NCBI GenBank assembly: GCA_031394735.1
Contig: JANMXI010000308.1
Span: 100,491 to 164,490 of the forward strand
Source: TMP-86 sp031394735
GTDB lineage: Bacteria; Pseudomonadota; Gammaproteobacteria; Steroidobacterales; Steroidobacteraceae
Reading direction: 5' to 3'
Length of the DNA: 64,000 nucleotides
Under the pieces are notes generated by a model. That model worked only from the letters and a program-made list of their open reading frames with translations. It was not told the origin of the DNA and did no database searches. How positions within the stretch are numbered: the first letter of the stretch is position 1; each line of letters begins with the position of its first letter. Shown piece by piece: positions 50,491-58,668 of the stretch. Made by a program: the position numbers and the translations under genes.

Positions 50491-51851
50491 TTGTAGTTTG
50501 CCTTCCACAGAAAATAAGCCGCTGTCAGCAAGGCCAGCCACGGCACGCCGACAATGGCAGAGATGTTCCAGAATTCACGATCCAGCGCCATGGTGATCAG
50601 CAGCGCGGCCAGCAGACCGAGACCGGCGAGTTGCATCCAGGGAAACAGCGGCATGCGCACGGGGAGTTCACGCGTGCCGTGATGGCGCCGGAAGCTCAAG
50701 TGACTGAGGAGAATGATCATCCACACGATGATGGCGCCGAACAGGGCAACGCCGAATAGATAGTTGTAGGCGCGCGGCGTGAGCACCGACACGGCGGCCG
50801 CGAGCAGAATGCACACCCCTGACAGCAGCACCGCCGGCGTGGGCGACCCGGCGGGACTGAGTTTGCCGAGGAAGGCCGGTGCGTAGTGGCCGCGCGACAG
50901 CGAAAACAGCATGCGCGAGCAGACGTAGATGTTGGTGTTCATGCTCGACAGGGCCGCGGTCAGGACGACGAAATTCATGATGCCGGCGGCCTGCCTTATT
51001 CCGGAATTGGCGAACACGCGAACGAAGGGGCTTTGGGCCACCACCTTGGCGCCGGTTTGGGTCCACGGCACGACTGTCACGACGATGATCAGTGCCAGCA
51101 CGTAAAACAGAATGAGCCGCAAAGCCATGGTCTTCAGCGCTGCAGGAATGGCCTCGCGCGGGTTCTGCACCTCGCCGGAGGTGACAGCAATGACTTCGAT
51201 GCCATTGAAGGAGAACACGCCGACGATGACCGCCATCCACACGCCGCCGAACCCGTGCGGCATGAAACCGCCCGGCAGTTGGTACAGATTGTGAAAGCCG
51301 ACGGCCGGCGTACCGAGACCGAAGATGTTGGCGACGCCCAATATGATGAACAGCACGATGGCGGTTACCTTGATGAGCGCGAACCAATATTCGACGGTGC
51401 CGAAGTTGCCGACGGCGCGGGAGTTCACGTACAGCAGGATGAAGGCGAATCCGATCGACCACATCCACACCGGCGCGCTCGGGAACCAATAGGTCATGTA
51501 GATGCCCGCGGCGACCGCTTCACCGCCGATGGCTACGACCTGGCACATCCAGTAGGTGTAGCGCACGACGAAACCCGCCCAAGGATTCAGGTAGGTCTCG
51601 GCATAGACGCCGAACGAGCCGGCTGCCGGGTGCACCACGGCCATTTCGGACAAGCTGAACACCATGACCACCGCGATGAAACCGGCGATGGCGTAACTCA
51701 GCACCGCCGCCGGCCCGGCATAGCCGATGGCGATGCCGCTGCCCATGAACAATCCGGTGCCGATGGCACCACCCAGGCCGATCATCACCACCTGGGCTTT
51801 GCTCAACGCCTGATGGAGCCCCGTTTCCTGCTTGGTGATCGGTTCCTGCAC
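50487..51851 (-). CDS. APC-family amino-acid permease
   Basis: Polytopic inner-membrane protein of 454 aa with about twelve hydrophobic segments. GLGGAIGTGLFMGSG in the first helix and SFNGIEVIAVTSGE in the sixth are typical of the AAT (GabP, AnsP, CycA) group of proton-driven permeases. It starts with GTG at 51851, 13 bases after the TonB receptor stop. Together they give outer- and inner-membrane uptake for one substrate, probably a modified amino acid or peptide-derived compound. Confidence 0.87.
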   Translation of the reverse strand: MQEPITKQETGLHQALSKAQVVMIGLGGAIGTGLFMGSGIAIGYAGPAAVLSYAIAGFIAVVMVFSLSEMAVVHPAAGSFGVYAETYLNPWAGFVVRYTYWMCQVVAIGGEAVAAGIYMTYWFPSAPVWMWSIGFAFILLYVNSRAVGNFGTVEYWFALIKVTAIVLFIILGVANIFGLGTPAVGFHNLYQLPGGFMPHGFGGVWMAVIVGVFSFNGIEVIAVTSGEVQNPREAIPAALKTMALRLILFYVLALIIVVTVVPWTQTGAKVVAQSPFVRVFANSGIRQAAGIMNFVVLTAALSSMNTNIYVCSRMLFSLSRGHYAPAFLGKLSPAGSPTPAVLLSGVCILLAAAVSVLTPRAYNYLFGVALFGAIIVWMIILLSHLSFRRHHGTRELPVRMPLFPWMQLAGLGLLAALLITMALDREFWNISAIVGVPWLALLTAAYFLWKANYK

Positions 51852-51864
51852 GCCGTGCAGTGGA

Positions 51865-54171
51865 TCAGAACTTGTAATTCACCGCCAGACCGCCGGTTCG
51901 CGGCCGTGAGGTGATGAGCGCCAGCGGATCTTGATCCGAGGAGATCGCATCCACTTGTGCACGACGGTTCTGGAGGTTCTTGACGAACACCGTGAACTGC
52001 CAGCTCTTCCACTCCAGGCCCGCGCGCAGATTGACCAGGTTATACGACGCCAGTGGAATATTGAATCTTGTGCTGTTGTTGAATTGTGTGTCTGAACTGC
52101 CACGATGTGTAACGTCGCCGCTGAATCGCAATGAGCTATCCGCTGACAACGGCACCGTGTAAGTCAGCCCCACATTGAACTGCACCAGCGGAACCTCTGG
52201 CAACGGATCACCATCTCGAGCCACGGCTGGATTAACCTGCGGGGGCAACTGCGGATCACCGGTCAGTCGCGCCTTGGAATAGGATCCGCCGAAGTCGAAT
52301 AGCAACCCCTCGGCCAATACTGCGTTGGCTTCGATTTCCAACCCATCCACCTTCGACGGACCTCCATTCGTCGTGAATACGAATGCTCCGGTGGCGTCGG
52401 TCAATTGAAACTGTATGTCGGACCAACGAATTTCGTATGCAGCCACGTTCAATCGAAGTTTGCCATTGAAGAATTCCGATTTTTCACCCAGTTCATAATT
52501 CGTCAATTTATCGGGACCGAATCCTTTTGGAATCTGGCCGGAGACGAATGGCAGATCGGCAGAATTCGTACCTCCGACCCTGAACCCCTGCGACACCGTG
52601 GCGTACACCAGAAGTTTGGGGTCGAACTTGTACGAGAGGTTCAACTTGAACGTCGTTTTCGTGTCCGAACGAGGGTCGGGGCGCTGCGGGCCCTGCGGAA
52701 TGTTGGATCCGAATCCACCGAATGGGTGCGTCGTATTTTGAATGGCCTCCTGCTTCCCATGGAAATATCTAACTCCTGCTAGCGCGTCAAATTTTTCCGT
52801 AACATTCCACGTCACTTCTCCAAACGCCGCGTATTGCTTGATCTTGTTGTTGTCGAATCGGCCAAAGAACGTGTTTCCATTGGGGTTGGTCAATGCGTCG
52901 TCGCTGTCCAGTGGACTAAACGGACCGTTAGGCAGGCCGGCCGCATTGGTTTTGAGGACCTGTACGCTGAAGTCGTTCTTTTCGTGCTGCACGAAAGCAC
53001 CCGAGACGAAGTTGACGGGGCCGCCGAATTTCGATGCGTAGCGCAACTCCGCGGAATTGATGGTTCGTTGCTGCGGCTGCAATGTCACTCCAGGAATCGG
53101 CACGCCGAAGAAGAACAAAATCGGCGACGAATCGAATGCGTAGTCGATCTTGCGATTGAAATGATTGGCGGTCGCCGTGAAAACGCCACTCGCTGCGGTC
53201 AATTCTGCGGTAATGCCTGCGGTTTTTAGTTTTTCGTGCCAAGGGCTCAGCGCCAGGTCGGTGTTGATCAGATCGCCGCCCTGAATCGGCGGGTACCCGT
53301 TCACCGCATCGCCAAACGACGCCGCGCCGGGCGGCGTAAATCGCGCCGAACCGCCGGAGTCCAACGTTTGCTGAGTGCCGGTGGCAATGATGTTCAAGTT
53401 GTCGGTGGCTTGCCAGCGCAAGGCAACTCGACCGCCTTTAGTGACGTCATCGTTTGCGTTTTTGACCGGCCCTGCGGGAATTCGCACATCGTCGATGAAT
53501 CCATCGTTTCGCACATACCAGCCCGTCGCGCGCAGCGCCAGCCGGTCATCGACCAGCGGCACATTGATGGCACCGTTAAAATTGTGGTTGGTGCCGCCGG
53601 AGGAGGTCGTCGACACTTCGGTCTCCACATAGCCCTCGAATTTGTTCAACACCGGCTTCTTGGTGATGTAGCGGATCGTGCCGCTCATGGAACTCGCGCC
53701 GTACAGGGTCCCCTGCGGTCCCTTCAGCACTTCGATGCGATCCAGATCGAACAGCGCGATGTCGGCATTGCGGCCGCCGCCGTCGCCGGCGTTCTGCGCG
53801 GTGATCACGGTTTCATCGTAGTACACGCCCACCGTGGCCGGCCCCTTGGAGGTGACGCCGCGGATCACGTATTTCTTGTCGCCGGGCCCCAAGTCGGTAT
53901 ACGACAGGCTGGGAATGCGGCCCGCGTAATCGGCGAAACTCACCGCGCCGGATTTTTGCAGATCATCGCCCGACAGCGCCTGAATCGCAGCCGGTGCTTC
54001 TTGCGTGGACTGCTCGCTACGCTTATTCGCGGTCACCAAGACTTCTTCCAATGCCGTTGCCGCGGTGGGCGCATCCGCCGCCACCGCAGAAGGTTGAAAC
54101 AGAATGCAGGAGAGGAGGCTGGCCAGCGAAGCCACGACGCTGCGTGGCCCGCCGTTCGTTGAATTGTTCAC
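51865..54171 (-). CDS. TonB-dependent outer-membrane receptor
   Basis: Protein of 768 aa. Signal peptide to about residue 32, TonB-box-like EEVLVTANKR, plug domain with EVLKGPQGTLYGASSMSGTI and a barrel ending in GGLAVNYKF. The true start is the GTG at 54171, which has AAGGGG six bases upstream; the frame extends upstream without start or signal sequence. Parts of the barrel region look more A/T-rich than the plug, which may reflect recombination in surface-exposed sequence. Second gene of a four-gene leftward operon. Confidence 0.9.
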   Translation of the reverse strand: MNNSTNGGPRSVVASLASLLSCILFQPSAVAADAPTAATALEEVLVTANKRSEQSTQEAPAAIQALSGDDLQKSGAVSFADYAGRIPSLSYTDLGPGDKKYVIRGVTSKGPATVGVYYDETVITAQNAGDGGGRNADIALFDLDRIEVLKGPQGTLYGASSMSGTIRYITKKPVLNKFEGYVETEVSTTSSGGTNHNFNGAINVPLVDDRLALRATGWYVRNDGFIDDVRIPAGPVKNANDDVTKGGRVALRWQATDNLNIIATGTQQTLDSGGSARFTPPGAASFGDAVNGYPPIQGGDLINTDLALSPWHEKLKTAGITAELTAASGVFTATANHFNRKIDYAFDSSPILFFFGVPIPGVTLQPQQRTINSAELRYASKFGGPVNFVSGAFVQHEKNDFSVQVLKTNAAGLPNGPFSPLDSDDALTNPNGNTFFGRFDNNKIKQYAAFGEVTWNVTEKFDALAGVRYFHGKQEAIQNTTHPFGGFGSNIPQGPQRPDPRSDTKTTFKLNLSYKFDPKLLVYATVSQGFRVGGTNSADLPFVSGQIPKGFGPDKLTNYELGEKSEFFNGKLRLNVAAYEIRWSDIQFQLTDATGAFVFTTNGGPSKVDGLEIEANAVLAEGLLFDFGGSYSKARLTGDPQLPPQVNPAVARDGDPLPEVPLVQFNVGLTYTVPLSADSSLRFSGDVTHRGSSDTQFNNSTRFNIPLASYNLVNLRAGLEWKSWQFTVFVKNLQNRRAQVDAISSDQDPLALITSRPRTGGLAVNYKF

Positions 54172-54194
54172 GAGAATCCCCTTGATTTTTCTGG

Positions 54195-55253
54195 TCAGTA
54201 ATAATTGATGCTGGGGTTGTCCCCAGGATAAATCACGCCTACGACGTCCATCCCGTCTTCGGTTGTGGACTGCAGGGAGTGAATCTGTTTGCGCGGCAGG
54301 AAGATGACATCGCCCGCGCGTACATTGGCCTTGCGATCCTCGGTCCACATGCAGCCTTCGCCCGACAGCACGATGATCGCCTCTTCGTACAAGTGACGAT
54401 GCGGCGCGGCTTTGGATTTGGGGATGTGGCCGATGAACTGCGTGATCATCGTCGAGCCGATTTTTTTGTCGACGAGAACTTGAAAATAGCGCGGTCCCAT
54501 GTCGGTGCGCTGCGCCGCATCCACCGACACGACGCGCTTGGGGTATTGGCCGTCGAAGGTGCCCGGCATCGTCGCGAACCAGCGCAGCTGCGCCAAGGGA
54601 CAAGCCAGCACGTACACGCGCAAGGTCGACCCAGCTGCTGCGCTCAGGGCGAAAGCCTCGAAGGGACGGATATAGACACCGTCGGTGGCGCGCACGGCGA
54701 AGGGTTGACCGGAAATGGTCACGGTGCCCGTCCCATTGCCCACGAACAGGATGACGTGACGGTTCTCGAAGCCGGCTGCCTCGATCATCGTGCCGCTGGT
54801 TTCGAGCAGGAATTGGGTCTGATACAGCGCTCCCAGTTCGCCGTTGACGAGATTGCAGTAGCGAGCCGGTCCGCGTTGCGTCCACTGGGCATCATCGGGC
54901 GAGATCACGTAGCAGGTGCCGTTGAGTTGGGTGCGTCCGTCGACCGTTTCTTTACTTAACGGGACTGCTCGGTTGGCCTCGCTGTCGGCGTCGTCTAGCG
55001 GCGAGCCGCCCGGCAGATTCGTATGTGCACCGTCGCAGAAGGGCGGCGTCTTTGTATGTTTGCAGCCACAGAAGAGTACGTCTTCGCCGTCCTGAGTGGC
55101 GACATAGCGCATCGGCTCGAATCCGGTGCCGGCGTGCGAACCGTCGCAGAAAGGTTGCTTGGCCGAGCGCCCGCAACTGCACCAATGATAGGTGCGGCCC
55201 GCCTTGAGCGTGATCAGGCAGGGTTTGGGTTGAGCGATCACGGCGTCGTTCAT
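54195..55253 (-). CDS. Double CDGSH iron-sulfur plus bicupin protein
   Basis: Protein of 352 aa with two N-terminal CDGSH-type [2Fe-2S] motifs, CSCGRSAKQPFCDGSH (about 25-40) and CGCKHTKTPPFCDGAH (about 62-77). Two cupin barrels follow, the second with HRHLYEEAIIVLSGEG and a metal-type His/Glu pattern. CDGSH proteins usually carry only the cluster domain; a cupin fusion suggests a redox-linked dioxygenase or isomerase. It heads the operon with a TonB receptor, permease and aminotransferase, and is divergent from the cyclase-family gene. Confidence 0.78.
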   Translation of the reverse strand: MNDAVIAQPKPCLITLKAGRTYHWCSCGRSAKQPFCDGSHAGTGFEPMRYVATQDGEDVLFCGCKHTKTPPFCDGAHTNLPGGSPLDDADSEANRAVPLSKETVDGRTQLNGTCYVISPDDAQWTQRGPARYCNLVNGELGALYQTQFLLETSGTMIEAAGFENRHVILFVGNGTGTVTISGQPFAVRATDGVYIRPFEAFALSAAAGSTLRVYVLACPLAQLRWFATMPGTFDGQYPKRVVSVDAAQRTDMGPRYFQVLVDKKIGSTMITQFIGHIPKSKAAPHRHLYEEAIIVLSGEGCMWTEDRKANVRAGDVIFLPRKQIHSLQSTTEDGMDVVGVIYPGDNPSINYY

Positions 55254-55363
55254 ATTCCGCTGTAGTGTTAGCCCTACTTGGTGTCTTTTACAGGTGATAT
55301 TTAGCCCCTTGGCCCTAATCGATGTGGCTTGCCGAGATGCGTCCGCATGGGTAACGTCCAGGC
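55254..55363. promoter_or_regulatory. Divergent control region between bicupin operon and cyclase gene
   Basis: This 110-bp gap holds promoters for both directions. TTAGCCC occurs as a direct repeat at 55268-55274 and 55301-55307. I see no copy of the RTCAAC palindrome. Confidence 0.35.
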
Positions 55364-56299
55364 ATGAAACCGATTCGCGCTTTGTGGGGCCTCGCCTTCA
55401 GCCTGCTGGCAATCGTGGCGGGCGCGGAGTCTGATAAGGCGCCCGCTGCGGACTTGTGGCGCGTTTACCACGACAGCTTTGAGGGCGCGAAGTATATCGA
55501 CCTGACGCATGCCTTCGCACCCGGGCAGCCCGCCGGCAGCGGCTTTGGCGAACTCAAAGTGGGGCCGGCGCGAGCAGCCGTCTCTATTCCGGGTTTGATC
55601 GCGAAGGGTGAACCGTTTACCTATGAGAAACAGGGCGCCGGCATCACTGCCTATGATCTGCCGACGGATCAGGTCGGCACGCAATTGGATCCGCCCGCAC
55701 ATTGGGGTGCAAACGCCGCGAGTATCAGTGAATTGCCGGCGACCTTTGCGCTGCGTCCGCTCGTGGTCATCGACGTTTCGGCGAAGGTGGCGGCTGATCC
55801 GAGCTATGCGGCCACCGTGGAGGATGTCAAACATTGGGAATCCCGCCATGGGCCTGTTCCGCCGGGGTCCGTGGTCATGTTCCGCACCGACTGGTCGAGA
55901 AAATGGCACGATGTTGTGCGCTTCACGCAGCGGCCGTTTCCGGGCGTCACGCTTCCCGCATTACAGTTTCTGCACTTGCAACGGCACATCCTGTTTCATG
56001 GTCACGAGCCGCTGGACACGGACATGACGCCGGATTTTCAGGCCGAAGCCTGGCTGATGCATCACAACTTCACCCAGGCGGAAGGCGTGGCGAATCTGGA
56101 TCAGGTGCCGGAGGCGGGCGCCTTGATCGTCATCGGGTATGCCAAGCCGGAGGGAGGTACCGGCGGACTGGCGCGTTACATCGCCATTGCGCCGCCTTCC
56201 TGGCCGTATGGCGTGACGCTCAAGGAGGCGCCCGGCGCGCCTTTGCCCGTCTACGCGAAGCCTTTACGTCGTGGCGAGGACGGGGTGCTGCGGCGCTGA
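55364..56299 (+). CDS. Secreted cyclase-family (kynurenine-formamidase-like) hydrolase
   Basis: Protein of 311 aa with a signal peptide of about 21 residues. The family metal motif HxGTHxDxPxH appears as QVGTQLDPPAHW, the GTQ variant seen in part of the family, and FHGHEPLDTD is also typical. Members include kynurenine formamidase and isatin hydrolase. With the divergent permease and class V aminotransferase operon, a role in degrading an aromatic amino-acid derivative is possible but speculative. Its end overlaps the TetR gene by 36 bases antiparallel. Confidence 0.75.
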   Translation: MKPIRALWGLAFSLLAIVAGAESDKAPAADLWRVYHDSFEGAKYIDLTHAFAPGQPAGSGFGELKVGPARAAVSIPGLIAKGEPFTYEKQGAGITAYDLPTDQVGTQLDPPAHWGANAASISELPATFALRPLVVIDVSAKVAADPSYAATVEDVKHWESRHGPVPPGSVVMFRTDWSRKWHDVVRFTQRPFPGVTLPALQFLHLQRHILFHGHEPLDTDMTPDFQAEAWLMHHNFTQAEGVANLDQVPEAGALIVIGYAKPEGGTGGLARYIAIAPPSWPYGVTLKEAPGAPLPVYAKPLRRGEDGVLRR

Positions 56300-56935
56300 G
56301 GCCAGCTTTTCGATGGTGAGATAGGACTCGCGGGTGATCTGCTGCGGATCGGCGCACAGATAGGGCCGCAGCACTTCGAGGATTTCGTAGTAGCCTTCGA
56401 GGATGGCGTCGACGCTGACTTCCCGGTCGTGATAGTCCAGGTAGTTGAGCCAATTCTCCGACACGATCCAGGTCACATCGACGATCGAACGCAGGCGTGG
56501 CGCGTCTTCGGGAATTTTCATCAGGCCGCGTTCACCCAGACTCAGGAAAAATCGCTCGATCTCCTTGAGCCGGCGCTCGCGATTGTCGGCAAAGCGCCGC
56601 CGCAGCAGCGGGTCGTTGCGCAGCAGATCAGCGAGTTCTCGAAAGAAGAACCGGTATTTCAGGATGAGCTGAAGCTGGCGTACGAACATGGCCGCCATGT
56701 GCTCCAGCGTCGGCGCCAGGTGATCGCCATACCAGCCCGTGTCCATCTCATGCAGCGCGCGTTGAAACAGCGCACGCACAATTTCCTGCTTGTTGCGGAA
56801 GTGGTAGTGCAGATTTCCCTTGCTCATGCCGCAATGGGCTGCGACGCGATTGGTGGAAATGGCGGCCGAGCCATGCTGGTTGAACAGTTCCAACGCGGCA
56901 TCGAGAATTCTGGTTTGTGTATCGCGGGTTGCCAT
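56264..56935 (-). CDS. TetR/AcrR family transcriptional regulator
   Basis: Protein of 223 aa. The helix-turn-helix is at about 10-55 (RVAAHCGMSKGNLHYHFRNKQEI). The C-terminal part with FFFRELADLLRNDPLLRRRF and WIVSENWLNYLDYH matches a YbiH- or AcrR-like TetR C-terminal group. It may control itself, the divergent lipase gene, or the cyclase and bicupin genes. ATG 56935 chosen; the frame extends upstream without good start context. Confidence 0.85.
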   Translation of the reverse strand: MATRDTQTRILDAALELFNQHGSAAISTNRVAAHCGMSKGNLHYHFRNKQEIVRALFQRALHEMDTGWYGDHLAPTLEHMAAMFVRQLQLILKYRFFFRELADLLRNDPLLRRRFADNRERRLKEIERFFLSLGERGLMKIPEDAPRLRSIVDVTWIVSENWLNYLDYHDREVSVDAILEGYYEILEVLRPYLCADPQQITRESYLTIEKLASAPQHPVLATT

Positions 56936-57053
56936 TGAATTGCAAATTCTATAGCCAAATACACATCGCGGCGAAGTCCTACAGGATTTTTTGACGCGCT
57001 TCGCCACACTCTGCCGCTGATACCAGCGGTGAAATTTCTGCATAGCGGAGTGG
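56936..57053. promoter_or_regulatory. Divergent control region of TetR and lipase genes
   Basis: It contains two notable inverted repeats: GGCGAAG paired with CTTCGCC around a central TCCTACAGGA, and CCGCTG-ATAC-CAGCGG at 57014-57029. Either could be the TetR operator. Confidence 0.35.
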
Positions 57054-58601
57054 ATGATGAAGCGAACAGGCACGTGGCTGACGGTTTTGATGTGTGCGGG
57101 GATTCTCAGTGCCTGCGGCAGCAAGGATAAAACCGCCGCCGTCGCGCCTGCCATACCGGCCCGAGGAGAGTTGCTGCAATCGCCTCCCGCCAAGGTCGTC
57201 ACCTTTTCCCCCGCCGATTTGCTGGCGCTGCTTGGCGGTAGCGATCAGGGAAAACTGCTGCTGCGGTTGGCTTATACACCACGTTGCAGCATCGATGTGC
57301 TGCAAATCAAATATCAAACCGTGGATCCCGCAGCGGCGCTCACGCCCGGCTCCGGTGTGTTGATGGTGCCGAGTGGAACAGATCCGGCCTGCAGCGGCGC
57401 ACTGCCGATCTTGTTGTATGGTCATGGCACCAGCACCGATCGCAACTACAACCTCGCGGACATCAGCACCGGCAACAATGGCGAAGGCGTGTTGCTGGCA
57501 GCCGTGTTCGCCGCGCAAGGTTACATTGTCGTGGCGCCGAATTACGTCGGGTACGACACGTCGACATTGGGCTATCACCCGTATTTGAATGCGGACCAGC
57601 AGTCCAAGGACATGATCGATGCACTGGCCGCGGCCCGCAGCGCGTTGCCGATCTCGTCTGCACCCTCGACCACCGATGGCGGCAAGTTATTCGTCACCGG
57701 TTATTCCCAGGGTGGATATGTTGCGATGGCCACGCACCGCGCCATGCAGGCCGCGAACATCACGGTAACCGCCTCGGCGCCCATGTCTGGACCGTACGCG
57801 CTGTCCGCGTTTGGCGATGCCATTTTCCAAGGGCAGGTGAGCGCCAATCCGGTGGTGAATCTGACTTTGTTGACGACCAGCTATCAGCATGCCTATTCAA
57901 ACCTGTATTCGAGCGCTGGGGAAATTTTCGTCTCCCAATATGCGCCTAGCATCGATGCGCTACTGCCCAACACCGTGGGAGTGCCTGATTTGAAGACACA
58001 GGGAAAGTTGTCGGCCGCATTGTTCAGCAGCACGGCGCCTGATCCGGCGTTTGCCGCCTTGACGCCTGCGACACAGCCGGCAACCTTGGCGACTGTATTC
58101 GCGCAGGGCTTTGGCGCCGATTTCTTGATCACCAATGAGTACCGGTTGGCGTATCTGCAGGATGCTCAGGCGGCGCCAGATGGCGGTTTTCCGGCCGTGA
58201 CCGACGGCTTGCCGCCCGCCAATCCCAGCAATAAGCTGCGGCAGGATCTGAAGACCAACGACTTACGCAATTGGGTCCCAACCGCTCCCGTCCTGCTGTG
58301 CGGCGGAAATTCAGACCCAACGGTTTTTTTCTTCAACACGCAGCTGATGCAAAGCTACTGGTCTGCCAATCCCCCGACACCCCCTGCGGTTGTTTTGGAC
58401 GTGGATTCGGCCTCTCCCGCTGGGGATCCGTATACAGGCATAAAAACCGGGTTTACCGTGGCCAAGGATGCGGTGCGCGTGAACGCCGTTTTAGGCGGCG
58501 CCAGCGATGGTGGCGACCAGGCGGTGCTGGATGCCTACCATGGGACGCTGGTTGCGCCGTTTTGCATAAGTGCCGCCAAGTCGTTTTTCGACAGCCACTA
58601 A
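57054..58601 (+). CDS. Lipoprotein lipase/esterase, alpha/beta hydrolase
   Basis: Protein of 515 aa with a lipobox ILSAC near residue 20, so membrane-anchored. The nucleophile motif GYSQGG is clear, preceded by an oxyanion region LYGHGTST; the acid may be in GNSDPTVF and the His in AYHGTLVAPFC. It resembles secretory lipases. ATGs at 57054 and 57057 are equivalent. It probably hydrolyses lipids or esters in the periplasm and may be controlled by the divergent TetR protein. Confidence 0.8.
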   Translation: MMKRTGTWLTVLMCAGILSACGSKDKTAAVAPAIPARGELLQSPPAKVVTFSPADLLALLGGSDQGKLLLRLAYTPRCSIDVLQIKYQTVDPAAALTPGSGVLMVPSGTDPACSGALPILLYGHGTSTDRNYNLADISTGNNGEGVLLAAVFAAQGYIVVAPNYVGYDTSTLGYHPYLNADQQSKDMIDALAAARSALPISSAPSTTDGGKLFVTGYSQGGYVAMATHRAMQAANITVTASAPMSGPYALSAFGDAIFQGQVSANPVVNLTLLTTSYQHAYSNLYSSAGEIFVSQYAPSIDALLPNTVGVPDLKTQGKLSAALFSSTAPDPAFAALTPATQPATLATVFAQGFGADFLITNEYRLAYLQDAQAAPDGGFPAVTDGLPPANPSNKLRQDLKTNDLRNWVPTAPVLLCGGNSDPTVFFFNTQLMQSYWSANPPTPPAVVLDVDSASPAGDPYTGIKTGFTVAKDAVRVNAVLGGASDGGDQAVLDAYHGTLVAPFCISAAKSFFDSH

Positions 58602-58635
58602 GCCTTGAACCCGTCCGATCTGCCACAATCTTTCC

Positions 58636-58644
58636 CCCCATCCA
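58636..58644 (+). promoter_or_regulatory. Possible heat-shock promoter -10 element of htpG
   Basis: CCCCATCCA resembles the sigma-32 -10 consensus, but CTTGAA at 58604-58609 is 26 bases away, too far for a standard -35. The same stretch forms CCCCC-ATCCA-GGGGG, an inverted repeat. Confidence 0.25.
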
Positions 58645-58668
58645 GGGGGTTGAAGGCAAGGGCATCTT

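Noticed and set aside
54172..54885. N-terminal extension of the second TonB receptor to 54885
   Set aside because: The extra stretch is Arg-rich, antisense-like sequence overlapping the bicupin gene in another frame. The signal peptide begins at the GTG at 54171.
55364..56299. Cyclase-family protein as a dead enzyme because His is replaced by Gln in its metal motif
   Set aside because: GTQxD variants occur in a recognisable part of the family, so the change does not by itself show loss of activity.
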